Assembly (NCBI GenBank): GCA_030527765.1
Contig: JAUNAE010000023.1
Coordinates: 5,181 to 22,661, forward strand
Origin: Eubacteriales bacterium
Lineage (GTDB): Bacteria > Bacillota_A > Clostridia > Lachnospirales > Lachnospiraceae
Length of the DNA: 17,481 bases
Direction: 5' to 3'
In this document: in pieces, positions 1 through 7,804 of the stretch
Layout: the number at the start of each line of letters is the position of its first letter
Position numbering within the stretch: position 1 is the first letter of the stretch
The notes under the pieces: generated by a model
The model's database searches: none
Told to the model about the DNA's origin: nothing
What the model saw: the letters and a program-made list of their open reading frames with translations, nothing else
Translations under genes and position numbers: made by a program

Positions 1-1
1 A

Positions 2-751
2 CTTGAAGCGGGAGATGACATTGATGAGCAGGAACATAAGGATCTTGCGGAGGAGTATCAGTTTTATCAGGCTGTTGTGAATGGCGATGTGGAAACGGTG
101 CAGCAGAACTGTGAACGGAACGCCTTCGTTTCCGACGAAGGAGTTGGACAGCTGTCCCGAAATCCGGTGACGAATCTGAAATATCATTTTGTAATTACAA
201 CTGCACTTTTGACCCGGCTGTGTCGTCAGAAAGGAATGGAACTTGAGCAGGCATTTCGGCTCAGTGATTTTTATATTCAGAAACTGGACGATCTGAATAC
301 ACAGCAGGAAGTGAAAATGCTTCATGATGAGATGGTTCTCGATTTTGCCATGAAAATGAAGCAGCGAAGCAGACGGGATACGGTTTCCAAACACATTTCC
401 GTTTGCAAAGAGTTTATTTATGCACATATTAAAGAACGAATTACCGTTCAGGAACTGGCAGAGGAACTGGGAGTTTCAAACAGTTATCTTTCCAGATTGT
501 TCAAGAAGGAAACCGGAATTTCCGTCAGTGATTTTATCCGAAATCAGAAGATCGAAATGGCAAAAAATCTTCTTCGGTTCAGTGATTATTCCATTATTGA
601 GATTGCGAACCGATTGTCGTTCTCTTCTCAGAGTCATTTCATTCAACAGTTTCGGGAAATTACCGGAACCACCCCGAAGAAATATCGAAACAAAACCTTC
701 CGGCAGAAGTGGAATATGCTGGAAGAGGAAGAAGCGAACCGAAGCAAGTAA
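2..751 (+). CDS. AraC-family transcriptional regulator, 3' part
   Basis: The frame is open from base 2 to the stop at 749-751, so the N-terminus lies outside the window and about 249 residues are visible. The last ~100 residues form the AraC/XylS DNA-binding domain with two helix-turn-helix units. The first is around ITVQELAEELGVSNSYLSRLFKKE (shown only as ITVQELAEELGVS) and the second around SIIEIANRLSFSSQSHF, followed by the family ending TGTTPKKYR. The preceding ~140 residues (NPVTNLKYHF, LSDFYIQKLD, MVLDFAMKMK) resemble the helical effector region common in Lachnospiraceae AraC proteins. It converges on two GH94 phosphorylase genes, so control of that operon by a disaccharide-derived signal is a reasonable inference. 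The stop codon sits at the edge of a dispersed repeat, so the last few residues (NRSK) may be repeat-derived. A GTG at 77 could be taken as a start, but the frame continues upstream without a stop. Family certain; target inferred. Confidence 0.9.
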   Translation, partial: LEAGDDIDEQEHKDLAEEYQFYQAVVNGDVETVQQNCERNAFVSDEGVGQLSRNPVTNLKYHFVITTALLTRLCRQKGMELEQAFRLSDFYIQKLDDLNTQQEVKMLHDEMVLDFAMKMKQRSRRDTVSKHISVCKEFIYAHIKERITVQELAEELGVSNSYLSRLFKKETGISVSDFIRNQKIEMAKNLLRFSDYSIIEIANRLSFSSQSHFIQQFREITGTTPKKYRNKTFRQKWNMLEEEEANRSK

Positions 752-754
752 GTA

Positions 755-782
755 GCGAAGCGGATTGCGAATATCCGTTTGA
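755..782 (+). repeat. Dispersed hairpin repeat, copy 1
   Basis: This 28-nt unit begins 3 nt after the regulator's stop codon. Its core is arm AAGCGGATT, loop GCGA and arm ATATCCGTTT, which pairs as 9 bp with one bulged T and a GNRA-type tetraloop. It is preceded by GTA, giving a GTAG tetranucleotide at the 5' base, and upstream by AACCGAAG inside the end of the coding region. It is identical over 28 nt to the copies at 3413 and 16786. Confidence 0.85.
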
Positions 783-787
783 ATACA

Positions 788-903
788 AACAGATCCGCCC
801 CTAAGGTATGTACGTGAAGCAGGAAGCTTTATAACCGGAAAGACTTAGACCGGTTACGAGGTATTCCGTATTTTCAGATACATATCGAAGGGGCGGATCT
901 GTT
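788..903. repeat. 116-nt structured inverted repeat (RNA or MITE-like)
   Basis: The ends are a perfect 15-bp inverted repeat: AACAGATCCGCCCCT at 788-802 and its complement at 889-903. Inside, after a 4-by-4 internal loop, TATGTA pairs with TACATA. Further in, GGAA can pair with TTCC, and TAACCGG pairs with CCGGTTA around an 11-nt apical loop. The whole element can form one long interrupted hairpin in either strand. It lies between convergent genes and has no U-tract at its base, so it is not a standard intrinsic terminator. No clear target-site duplication was found at the edges. I do not recognise an RNA family. It could be a bidirectional transcription block, a structured RNA or a small non-autonomous element. 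Confidence 0.7.
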
Positions 904-907
904 AATT

Positions 908-954
908 TACAGGATACTTTGTTCCTGTATTTCTCAATAAGCTCTGTGAAGAGC
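908..954. terminator. Two short hairpins at convergent gene ends, possible terminators
   Basis: TACAGGA (908-914) pairs with TCCTGTA (923-929), followed on the plus strand by TTTCTC. GCTCT (941-945) pairs with AGAGC (950-954), and on the minus strand this sits just after the GH94 stop and is followed by TTATT. Neither has a full U-run, so termination is plausible but weakly supported. Confidence 0.35.
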
Positions 955-959
955 GAAGG

Positions 960-3374
960 TTATGACATGATCAGTTCAATTTCGTTCTCTTCTTTTAAAA
1001 GGGTTTCCGGAAGATAGGATTCTTCCAGTTCGATTCCGTTTAGAAGCAGTTTTTTGCATCCGGATTCTGCACCATTCGGATTTTTCACCACAATGTGGAG
1101 TTTCTTCCGGCGGAAATCCTTCTCTATTTCGAAATAGGTCCAGGAGGACGGAATGGAGGGGGCAATGCGAAGTCCGTGGAGATCCGGGCGAAGGCCAAGG
1201 ATTCCTTCCACACATCCGACCATAACGGTGGAGGCAGTTCCTGTGAGCCAGTGTACGTGGGAACGGCCAAAGTGGGGACTTTTGTTTCCTTCTGTAAACT
1301 GTCCATAGCAGTAAGGTTCCAGATGTCTGATTTCGGCCCGGTCATTCTGGGCAGCAGGAGCATTTTCCATGAAATAGGTAAAGGCGCGGTTTCCGTTGCC
1401 GAGAAGAGCGTCTGCAAGAATCAGCCATCCCTGGGACTGGGAGAATATGCCGGCATTTTCTTTTGTCCCCTGGTTGTAAATCACCGCAAAAGCACCGGAA
1501 AATGCGTGAGCATGGTATGGCGGATCCATAAGAAGAGCACCGTAAGAAGTGTTCAGTTTTTCATAGACACCGTTCATGACCTGTTCAGCCTGCTCTTTGG
1601 AAGCCAGTCCGCTGATCACAGACCAGGTTTGCGGATTCAGCCAGAAGTTTGCTTCCGGAGCGTTTTGGCAGCCGATGGTCTCTCCCTCTTCGGTAAAGCC
1701 TCTAATGAAGCGATCCTGATCCCAGCAGAGAGTTTCAATGCGTTTTCCCATCTGTTCCTGTGTTTTGGTAAGCCATGTGAGATACTCCTGATCTTTTTGT
1801 TCCTCAGCGAAAATGCGAAGAACAGTCATGGCATAGTAGAACTGAAAGGCGACAAAGGAAGATTCCCCTTTTGCACCGAGTCTCAGGCAGTCATTCCAGT
1901 CTGCGTAAAGACCTGCGGGAATTCCGTGAGGTCCCAGATGGGCAAAAGAGAAGTCAAGAGCCCGTTTCAGATGCTCATAAACAGTTGCCTCTTCTTTGTC
2001 GGCAAAAGGAATCATTTCATTTAAGAAGTCAAGATTTCCGGATTCGGCGATATATTTATAAACCGTAGGAAACAGCCAGAGAGCATCGTCGGCACGGTAA
2101 GCCGGATGGCCGGTTTCTTTCACATAGGAAGCGTCCTCCGGGGTATCTTCATGTCCTGGATTGTGAGTGAATTTCACGAGGGGGAGACCGCCTCCGTGAT
2201 GCACCTGGGCAGAGAGCATAAAGCGGATTTTATCTGCTGCCATTTCCGGTGCAAGATGAATGACGCCCTGAATGTCCTGAACTGTATCCCGGTATCCGTA
2301 CCCGTTTCTCAGGCCGCAGTAAATAAAGGAAGCGGCTCTGGACCAGAGAAAGGTCATGAAGCAGTTGTAGGCATTCCATGTATTGATCATTGTGTCGAAT
2401 TCCGGGCTTGGAGTAGAAACTTTCAGGTGATCCAGTCGCTCGTTCCAGTGGGATTTGAGAGCTGTAAATTCTTCAGATACTGTCTCCGCAGGATTCTCGT
2501 AGCCCTTAAGGAGAATTTCCGCTTCTTCGGAGGAGCACATGCCGAGAAGAAAGAGTACCTGTCTTGTCTCTCCGGGAGCAAGAGTGAGAACGCATGTGAG
2601 AGCACCGCAGGAATTCTCATTGTAGCTCAAATGATTGCCAAGATTTCCGGAAGTGATACCGATCGGATCTCGATACTGATGGTATCTTCCGAGAAATTCT
2701 GCTTTGTCTCCGCAGTAGGAAGAAACAGCTGCACCTGTCATACCGAAGAAGCGCTCAGATACATTCTTGGAATCGATGGACTCGCCTTCCGGAAGAGCAT
2801 CCAGATTGCCGTGAATCTGCTGTATGATACGATTTTTTTCGAAACGGGTTCGTGTAATAAAAAGAGAGTACTGCAGGTTCACCTGATCCATTTCATAGTG
2901 GCTGTGATTGGTGAATTCGGCGTAACCGGTCACGTTCAGTGTTCGTGGACGGTCGGAACGGTTGGTGACAGAAGCTGCCCAGACTTCGCATGCCTTTCCA
3001 AGAGGAACGTAATAAAGAACCTCGGAGTGAATCTCACTGTAGTCCGCAATCATGCGTGTATATCCCATGCCGTGGTGACACTCACTTTTGTAGTCTTTGA
3101 GATCTTTTCCTACAGGCTGCCAGGAAGCACTCCAGTAGTCTTTGGAGTCCTGATCCCGGAGGTAGATGTATCTTCCGGGCTCATCAAAGTCATTGAAACG
3201 ATAGCGAAGGATTCTGCCGCTGGCTCCGGATTTTGCAAAACTGTAACCGCCGGCATTGTTGGAAATAATGGCACCGTATTCCGGGGAACCGAGATAGTTC
3301 ACCCATGGTGCCGGAGTTTCGGGATTGTCGATCACGTATTCCCGGTTCTGATCATCAAAATATCCATATCTCAT
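960..3374 (-). CDS. GH94 disaccharide phosphorylase, chitobiose/cellobiose-phosphorylase-like
   Basis: Glycoside hydrolase family 94 inverting phosphorylase of 804 residues from the chosen start. It would split a beta-linked disaccharide with phosphate to give an alpha-sugar-1-phosphate plus a free sugar, in the cytoplasm. The N-terminus MRYGYFDD..REYVI..P..PAPWVNYLG matches the opening of N,N'-diacetylchitobiose and cellobiose phosphorylases. The catalytic motif ADWNDC puts Asp at residue 492, the position recalled for the general acid of Vibrio proteolyticus chitobiose phosphorylase. GESSFVAF after it resembles the GESSMVSF of that enzyme more than cellobiose phosphorylase. GYRDTVQD and the C-terminal HWLTGTAS are also family features. 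An in-frame ATG at 3398 is rejected: the only Shine-Dalgarno (AAGGAG) lies inside those extra codons, about 12 nt before the ATG at 3374. It is the second gene of a minus-strand pair, 98 nt after the first. Family certain; substrate (chitobiose, cellobiose or another) not settled. Confidence 0.93.
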   Translation of the reverse strand: MRYGYFDDQNREYVIDNPETPAPWVNYLGSPEYGAIISNNAGGYSFAKSGASGRILRYRFNDFDEPGRYIYLRDQDSKDYWSASWQPVGKDLKDYKSECHHGMGYTRMIADYSEIHSEVLYYVPLGKACEVWAASVTNRSDRPRTLNVTGYAEFTNHSHYEMDQVNLQYSLFITRTRFEKNRIIQQIHGNLDALPEGESIDSKNVSERFFGMTGAAVSSYCGDKAEFLGRYHQYRDPIGITSGNLGNHLSYNENSCGALTCVLTLAPGETRQVLFLLGMCSSEEAEILLKGYENPAETVSEEFTALKSHWNERLDHLKVSTPSPEFDTMINTWNAYNCFMTFLWSRAASFIYCGLRNGYGYRDTVQDIQGVIHLAPEMAADKIRFMLSAQVHHGGGLPLVKFTHNPGHEDTPEDASYVKETGHPAYRADDALWLFPTVYKYIAESGNLDFLNEMIPFADKEEATVYEHLKRALDFSFAHLGPHGIPAGLYADWNDCLRLGAKGESSFVAFQFYYAMTVLRIFAEEQKDQEYLTWLTKTQEQMGKRIETLCWDQDRFIRGFTEEGETIGCQNAPEANFWLNPQTWSVISGLASKEQAEQVMNGVYEKLNTSYGALLMDPPYHAHAFSGAFAVIYNQGTKENAGIFSQSQGWLILADALLGNGNRAFTYFMENAPAAQNDRAEIRHLEPYCYGQFTEGNKSPHFGRSHVHWLTGTASTVMVGCVEGILGLRPDLHGLRIAPSIPSSWTYFEIEKDFRRKKLHIVVKNPNGAESGCKKLLLNGIELEESYLPETLLKEENEIELIMS

Positions 3375-3398
3375 ATTGAAAAAATTCTCCTTTATCAT

Positions 3399-3440
3399 CT
3401 ATTCGGTTATGAGCGAAGCGGATTGCGAATATCCGTTTGA
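3399..3440 (+). repeat. Dispersed hairpin repeat, copy 2
   Basis: The 28-nt core at 3413-3440 is identical to copy 1, preceded by CTATTCGGTTATGAGC (3399-3414), a stretch shared with copy 5. It lies between the two GH94 genes and is antisense to their transcript, so the operon mRNA carries its complement just upstream of the second gene's ribosome binding site. Confidence 0.85.
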
Positions 3441-3472
3441 TCCGAATTAAGTAAGTCCGGTGGGGGAATTGA

Positions 3473-6187
3473 TTATCTGCATCCAAGTTCAATCTGAATT
3501 GTATGAAGGCCATCGTCCAGTTTGTTTATTAGAGCACGGTCAACAAGTACCTGATCAGAGTCTGTATCCGGAAGGGATTCTCCGTTCAGAACTGCTCTGA
3601 TAATGCGGTAATTACCGAATTCCAGATGCTGCGGATTATGGTACTGAATGCAGAATTGTTTTCCGGCAAAAGGTGCTGTGACAGAAGCTGTGCCGGAAGC
3701 GTCGAAGTGCTCCTTTGTCAGTTTCGGCTGAATGCTAAGATCGCCAAGATATCCTTTGACACCAAAGGCCTCTGTGAGCATCGTCAGAAGATACCAACTG
3801 GCTGCACCCGTCAGATAGTGATACATTCCGCGTCCATCAGAGCGGAAGTACTCCGGAATTCCCGGATAAATTCTGGAAGTCTCAAAATTCAGAGCCGCTT
3901 TTGCAAGAGCGTCCAGAGATTTCTGTCCTTCTTTTGCGAAGCCTCGCTGGAAGAGGGCGTTTGCAAACATGACGGACATGTGAGAGAACACGGCGCCATT
4001 TTCCTTTTCGCCGTAAGCGAAACCGAACATGCGGCCCATATCGAACTTCAACTCCCGGAAATCGGTATTCAGACGGTAACCGCCGATTTCTTCCCGATAC
4101 AGATAATGATCTGCACTGTTCACAATTTTGGAAATCTGATGTTCATCTGCCACATTTCCCATAATAGAAAATACCTGTCCTGTAAGCATCATGCGAACAT
4201 TGTCCTCTTTGAAGCCTTCCACGGGATTTCCGTGATTATCATAATAGCTGTTGAACCAGCCTTCGGTCTCAGAGCCCTCAATCCATTCCTGTTCTTTGAT
4301 AAGCTGTGTCATGTGATCGGCTTTGCATTCCAGAATTTCTGCAAGTTCAGAAAGCCGGATGAAAATCTGGTGTCCGGAAACCGTATGGGTACAAAGATCT
4401 GTATATGCGGAGAGAAGCTCTGATTTCTGCTCTTTTGTTTCATTTTCTGCTGGATCATCTCCGAGAAGGACACAGAGTTCTGTGAGAAGGTCACAGGTCA
4501 AATTAGCTTCGCCTTCCGTTTTGGAAAGTTCCCGAATCAGAAATGCGAGTGTGCGGAGATTTCCGGCGTATGCACAGGTAAATGCAACGCTTTCTCCTCG
4601 TTCGGACGCCATATCCAGGGCATCGTTCCAGTCTGCACCCCGGAGGCGGCAGATTCCGTGATCACCCACCTCATTGATTGCGGTGAGCTGCTGTACAAGA
4701 AGATGCTCCAGAATCGTTCCTTCATAAATCGTTCCATCTTCTGTGCGAAGAAGATTGCCCTGAGAAGGCTGCCAGGCGGTGTCCACCTCGGTACCGCGTT
4801 TTGCCTGATTGTCTTTGAAATACGGAACTTTCTTATTAAGGATGGAAAGATCTCCGGTCTGGTGAATATACAGTGCCGTAGTGATGAGAGGCCAGAGTGC
4901 ATGATCCATCCAGACTCGTGCAATTCCGTTGCGGTCTGCAATGAAATTGCCGTCTCCGGCACCGATAATGGTGGCATTGGTGCCGTCAATGCGGACACCG
5001 CCGAAGTTTTTGACGATCATTTCTCCCACTTCCTGTGGTTCAAGAAGGAGAAGAGAGAGGCAGTCCTGCCACAGATCTCTCCAGCCGCGTCCGCCGCGGC
5101 CGTAGTCGTGATGAGGAAGGAATGAGCAGCCGTAGAGACGGCGAAGGAATGGCTGGAAGCTGATCCATTTCATGAGAAGGTCGTAATGGTCATCTCCGGT
5201 ATAGAAATCCACATTTACTTTCTTCTGCCAGTAGTCCTTTGTTTTGAAAAACTCGTTCTCTGCTTTTTCGAGAGTGTTGAAGCGTGAGGAAAGAGAAAGA
5301 ATCTCTTCTTTAGAGTCTTCAACGCCAAGGAGAAGGACATAACTTGCTGTTTTTCCGGAAGGGAGAGTAATGGCCGGGAAACGAAGAGCTCCCATAGCTT
5401 CTTTTCCGGCAGCATGACTTCCTGCAGGGACTCCCGGAAGATCCGACAGAAGAGATCTTGGATGAATGGCAGTTCCGCCTTCTCCGAGAAAATCGTCCAG
5501 AGTCGGATAGAAGGACTCCGGAAGACCGCCGTTTTCGTCGAATCCGGTGACATAGTAAATATGATGGTTGATCCGATGACCACGCTCGTCAAAGGACATC
5601 GTTGGCTTTACAAGAATTCCTTCCGGGATGGTCTCAATTCGGTGAAGCATAGAAGTGACATTTCTGTGATCTCGGATATTGTCGGCGCTTCTTCCGTAAA
5701 TTGGGAGAGCGGCACATGGAGTGAGTGTCTGAGTATGGTCAGAATTGTTTGTAATAGTAACCTGCATAATTTCCACATTTGCATTGTATGGAACGAAAGA
5801 CAGAATCTCTCCGGTGAGTTCCATGGAAGGAATCTCTCTTTTGATGTGATGCCACATAAGACCGGCAGAGAGGATGCTTTCTTCCTGCTGGGATGTAAAA
5901 CGTGCGGCCTCCTGAGAAGCAGAGGCGCCGGTGAGAGAGCAGATTCTTTTCTCTGAATCCACAATCCAGAAATTTCGGACGGCACGGTTGTTATGAAGGT
6001 TCTCAGCACTGACAGGTTCTAACAGGAAGGTTTCCTGATCGATCTTGGCATCGCCGCCGAGATTTGGAGTGACAGCACTCTTCAGACCGGCCTCAGATGC
6101 CAGAGGAAAATAGAGGTAACTGTAGTTTTCAGGATTATTGAGAGAAAAGCTTCCCTGTTTATCTGTAAATTGAATACTATGAGACAT
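3473..6187 (-). CDS. GH94 phosphorylase, laminaribiose-phosphorylase-like
   Basis: A second, clearly different GH94 enzyme of 904 residues. Family features are GGRGWRDLWQDCL, RVWMDHALW, and the catalytic motif RGADWNDALD, whose first Asp (residue 519 from the chosen start) is the expected general acid. GESVAF follows, then the C-terminal YLTGAASWYL and the ILGVKG-like tail typical of the (alpha/alpha)6 barrel and the last beta domain. It is about 100 residues longer than cellobiose or chitobiose phosphorylases and close to the ~911 residues recalled for Paenibacillus laminaribiose phosphorylase. Beta-1,3-glucosyl disaccharides or short oligoglucans are therefore the best guess; the linkage is inference. 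The start at 6187 is chosen over the ATG at 6214 because AAAGGAAATAAC precedes it with proper spacing. It is the first gene of the phosphorylase operon. The leader contains a hairpin-repeat variant (6217-6241), and a candidate promoter lies at 6293-6321. Confidence 0.9.
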   Translation of the reverse strand: MSHSIQFTDKQGSFSLNNPENYSYLYFPLASEAGLKSAVTPNLGGDAKIDQETFLLEPVSAENLHNNRAVRNFWIVDSEKRICSLTGASASQEAARFTSQQEESILSAGLMWHHIKREIPSMELTGEILSFVPYNANVEIMQVTITNNSDHTQTLTPCAALPIYGRSADNIRDHRNVTSMLHRIETIPEGILVKPTMSFDERGHRINHHIYYVTGFDENGGLPESFYPTLDDFLGEGGTAIHPRSLLSDLPGVPAGSHAAGKEAMGALRFPAITLPSGKTASYVLLLGVEDSKEEILSLSSRFNTLEKAENEFFKTKDYWQKKVNVDFYTGDDHYDLLMKWISFQPFLRRLYGCSFLPHHDYGRGGRGWRDLWQDCLSLLLLEPQEVGEMIVKNFGGVRIDGTNATIIGAGDGNFIADRNGIARVWMDHALWPLITTALYIHQTGDLSILNKKVPYFKDNQAKRGTEVDTAWQPSQGNLLRTEDGTIYEGTILEHLLVQQLTAINEVGDHGICRLRGADWNDALDMASERGESVAFTCAYAGNLRTLAFLIRELSKTEGEANLTCDLLTELCVLLGDDPAENETKEQKSELLSAYTDLCTHTVSGHQIFIRLSELAEILECKADHMTQLIKEQEWIEGSETEGWFNSYYDNHGNPVEGFKEDNVRMMLTGQVFSIMGNVADEHQISKIVNSADHYLYREEIGGYRLNTDFRELKFDMGRMFGFAYGEKENGAVFSHMSVMFANALFQRGFAKEGQKSLDALAKAALNFETSRIYPGIPEYFRSDGRGMYHYLTGAASWYLLTMLTEAFGVKGYLGDLSIQPKLTKEHFDASGTASVTAPFAGKQFCIQYHNPQHLEFGNYRIIRAVLNGESLPDTDSDQVLVDRALINKLDDGLHTIQIELGCR

Positions 6188-6216
6188 GTTATTTCCTTTC
6201 TTGTGAATGATCATGT

Positions 6217-6241
6217 AAAGCGGACATTCGCATTCCGCTTT
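6217..6241 (-). repeat. Dispersed hairpin repeat, divergent copy 3
   Basis: On the minus strand the arms are AAAGCGGAAT and ATGTCCGCTTT around the same GCGA loop: 10 bp with a single bulged G at the position where the other copies have a bulged T. Compared with the other copies, a G-U pair has become G-C and a stem T-A next to the loop has become A-T, so pairing is kept although sequence has changed. It lies in the 5' leader of the first GH94 gene, in the sense direction. Confidence 0.6.
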
Positions 6242-6292
6242 GTGACTTGCTTATCTTAGTTCTATTTTTGCGTGCGGGATATTGATAGTTTG

Positions 6293-6321
6293 ATTATAAT
6301 CAGGAAGAGAGAAGCCGGAAA
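6293..6321 (-). promoter_or_regulatory. Candidate promoter of the GH94 operon
   Basis: On the minus strand TATAAT (6293-6298) is preceded at 17 nt by TTTCCG (6316-6321). The -10 box is perfect and the -35 weak, which fits a promoter needing an activator. The leader would be roughly 100 nt and include the hairpin at 6217-6241. Confidence 0.5.
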
Positions 6322-6378
6322 CAAGAATGATGACAATAATATCAGATATATGACATGAAATGCAGAAAATTGGAAAAT

Positions 6379-6396
6379 ATATCAAAAAAATGATAT
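6379..6396. promoter_or_regulatory. Operator-like dyad in the divergent gap
   Basis: ATATCA and TGATAT are separated by six A residues, midway between the divergent promoters of the GH94 and aminotransferase operons. A related sequence, ATATCAGATAT, occurs near 6340. The region is AT-rich, so chance is a real alternative. The rest of the 316-nt gap (6188-6503) holds only the promoters and hairpin listed here. Confidence 0.25.
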
Positions 6397-6427
6397 TTTA
6401 CAGCTCGAATATTTCCACGGGAAGGTG

Positions 6428-6456
6428 TTTACGATCTCACTTTAACATGGTAAAAT
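6428..6456 (+). promoter_or_regulatory. Sigma-A-type promoter of the aminotransferase/molybdenum operon
   Basis: TTTACG (6428-6433), a 17-nt spacer and TAAAAT (6451-6456) give a good vegetative promoter. The leader to the ATG at 6504 would be about 40 nt with GGGAGGA as ribosome binding site. The tight gene spacing to 11358 suggests it drives genes through the MOSC-MogA fusion. Confidence 0.65.
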
Positions 6457-6503
6457 ACGAAGAAGCAGAATTTAGCGAAAAATGAGAAGCGGGAGGAATA
6501 TTC

Positions 6504-7787
6504 ATGAAAACTTATCAGGAAATGACCAGAGAGGAATTACTTACACTGAAGGCAGCACTCGACGAAGAGTACAAGGTTCAGGAAGCAAAGGGGTTATCCC
6601 TCAATATGGCCAGAGGCAAACCGGGTATTTCTCAGCTGGAGCTTGCCATGCCGATGCTGGACGTACTTAAGAGCACATCTGATATGAACACCATTCTTGG
6701 AAATGATACAAGAAACTATGGTGATCTGGATGGCATCGGAGAATGCAGAAGACTGATGGCCGGTCTTATGGAAGTGAACAAGGACAACGTCATTGTCTGC
6801 GGAAATTCCAGTCTGAATATTATGTATGACACTGTTTCTCGTTCTATGAATTTTGGTGTGAATGGATCCACTCCATGGCACAAACTGGATCGGGTGAAAT
6901 TCCTCTGCCCGGTTCCGGGATATGACCGCCATTTTAGAATTCTGGAAGAGTTTGGCATTGAGATGATTAATGTTCCGATGGATACCAACGGTCCGGACAT
7001 GGATATGGTTGAGGAATATGTGAACAACGACCCTGCAGTGAAAGGAATCTGGTGTGTGCCGAAATATTCCAATCCAACAGGAATTTCCTATTCCGATGAG
7101 GTTGTCAGAAGATTTGCGAACCTGAAACCTGCAGCAGAAGATTTCCGTATTTACTGGGACAATGCATATGCAATCCATCATTTGTATGATGACATTCAGG
7201 ATACCGTTCTGAATATTCTGGAAGAGTGCACCAAAGCAGGAAATCCGGATATGGTATACATTTTTGCATCTACATCCAAAATCAGTTTCCCTGGTTCCGG
7301 TGTATCTGCCATTGCAACATCCGAGAAAAACCTGGAATACATTCTCAGCAAGATGACTGTACAGACCATCGGACACGACAAGATCAATCAGCTTCGCCAC
7401 GTTCGATTCTTTAAGGATATTGACGGACTGAAAGCTCACATGAAGAAACACGGTGATCTTCTCCGCCCGAAGTTTGAAGCGGTTCTTAATGAATTGGAGG
7501 CAGAACTTACCGGTCTTGGCATTGGCTCCTGGGTAAAACCTCGTGGAGGATACTTTATCTCCTTCGATGCACTGCCGGGATGTGCGAAAGCGATTGTTGC
7601 CAAGTGCAAAGCTCTCGGTGTGGTAATGACCGGTGCCGGAGCGACCTATCCATATGGAAAGGATCCACTGGATTCCAATATTCGAATTGCACCAAGCTTC
7701 CCGACTCCTGAGGAGATGGCAGAAGCGGCCAAAGTATTCGTGCTTTGTGTGAAGCTTGCGGCAGTTGAAAAACTTCTTGCAGAATAA
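6504..7787 (+). CDS. PLP-dependent aminotransferase, aspartate aminotransferase type Ic-like
   Basis: A 427-residue fold-type I aminotransferase that transfers an amino group between an amino acid and a 2-oxo acid through pyridoxal phosphate. Visible residues are the cofactor lysine K259 in STSKISFPGSG, the KYSNPTG motif with N190, D219 and Y222 in DNAYAIHH, and R394 in NIRIAP, expected to bind the substrate carboxylate. The N-terminus MARGKPGISQLELAMPML and overall pattern match the family annotated as aspartate aminotransferase Ic or alanine-glyoxylate aminotransferase (Pfam Asp_aminotransf). GGGAGGAATATTC supports the ATG at 6504. It starts the plus-strand operon, and the MoeA-like gene follows after 17 nt, so cotranscription with cofactor genes is likely although no cofactor step needs it. 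Exact substrate unknown. Confidence 0.88.
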   Translation: MKTYQEMTREELLTLKAALDEEYKVQEAKGLSLNMARGKPGISQLELAMPMLDVLKSTSDMNTILGNDTRNYGDLDGIGECRRLMAGLMEVNKDNVIVCGNSSLNIMYDTVSRSMNFGVNGSTPWHKLDRVKFLCPVPGYDRHFRILEEFGIEMINVPMDTNGPDMDMVEEYVNNDPAVKGIWCVPKYSNPTGISYSDEVVRRFANLKPAAEDFRIYWDNAYAIHHLYDDIQDTVLNILEECTKAGNPDMVYIFASTSKISFPGSGVSAIATSEKNLEYILSKMTVQTIGHDKINQLRHVRFFKDIDGLKAHMKKHGDLLRPKFEAVLNELEAELTGLGIGSWVKPRGGYFISFDALPGCAKAIVAKCKALGVVMTGAGATYPYGKDPLDSNIRIAPSFPTPEEMAEAAKVFVLCVKLAAVEKLLAE

Positions 7788-7804
7788 AGAAAGAAGGATC
7801 TGAG

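Noticed and set aside
3375..3398. Upstream ATG at 3398 as start of the smaller GH94
   Set aside because: It would place the AAGGAG ribosome binding site inside the coding region; homologues begin at the MRYGYFDD methionine.
2106..3440. Long plus-strand open frame (444 codons) opposite the smaller GH94 gene
   Set aside because: It lies antisense to a clear GH94 gene, its translation shows no domain and is Cys/Ile/Val-rich without structure, and no ribosome binding site is evident.
6188..6214. Upstream ATG at 6214 as start of the larger GH94
   Set aside because: No ribosome binding site precedes it, while AAAGGA precedes the ATG at 6187.
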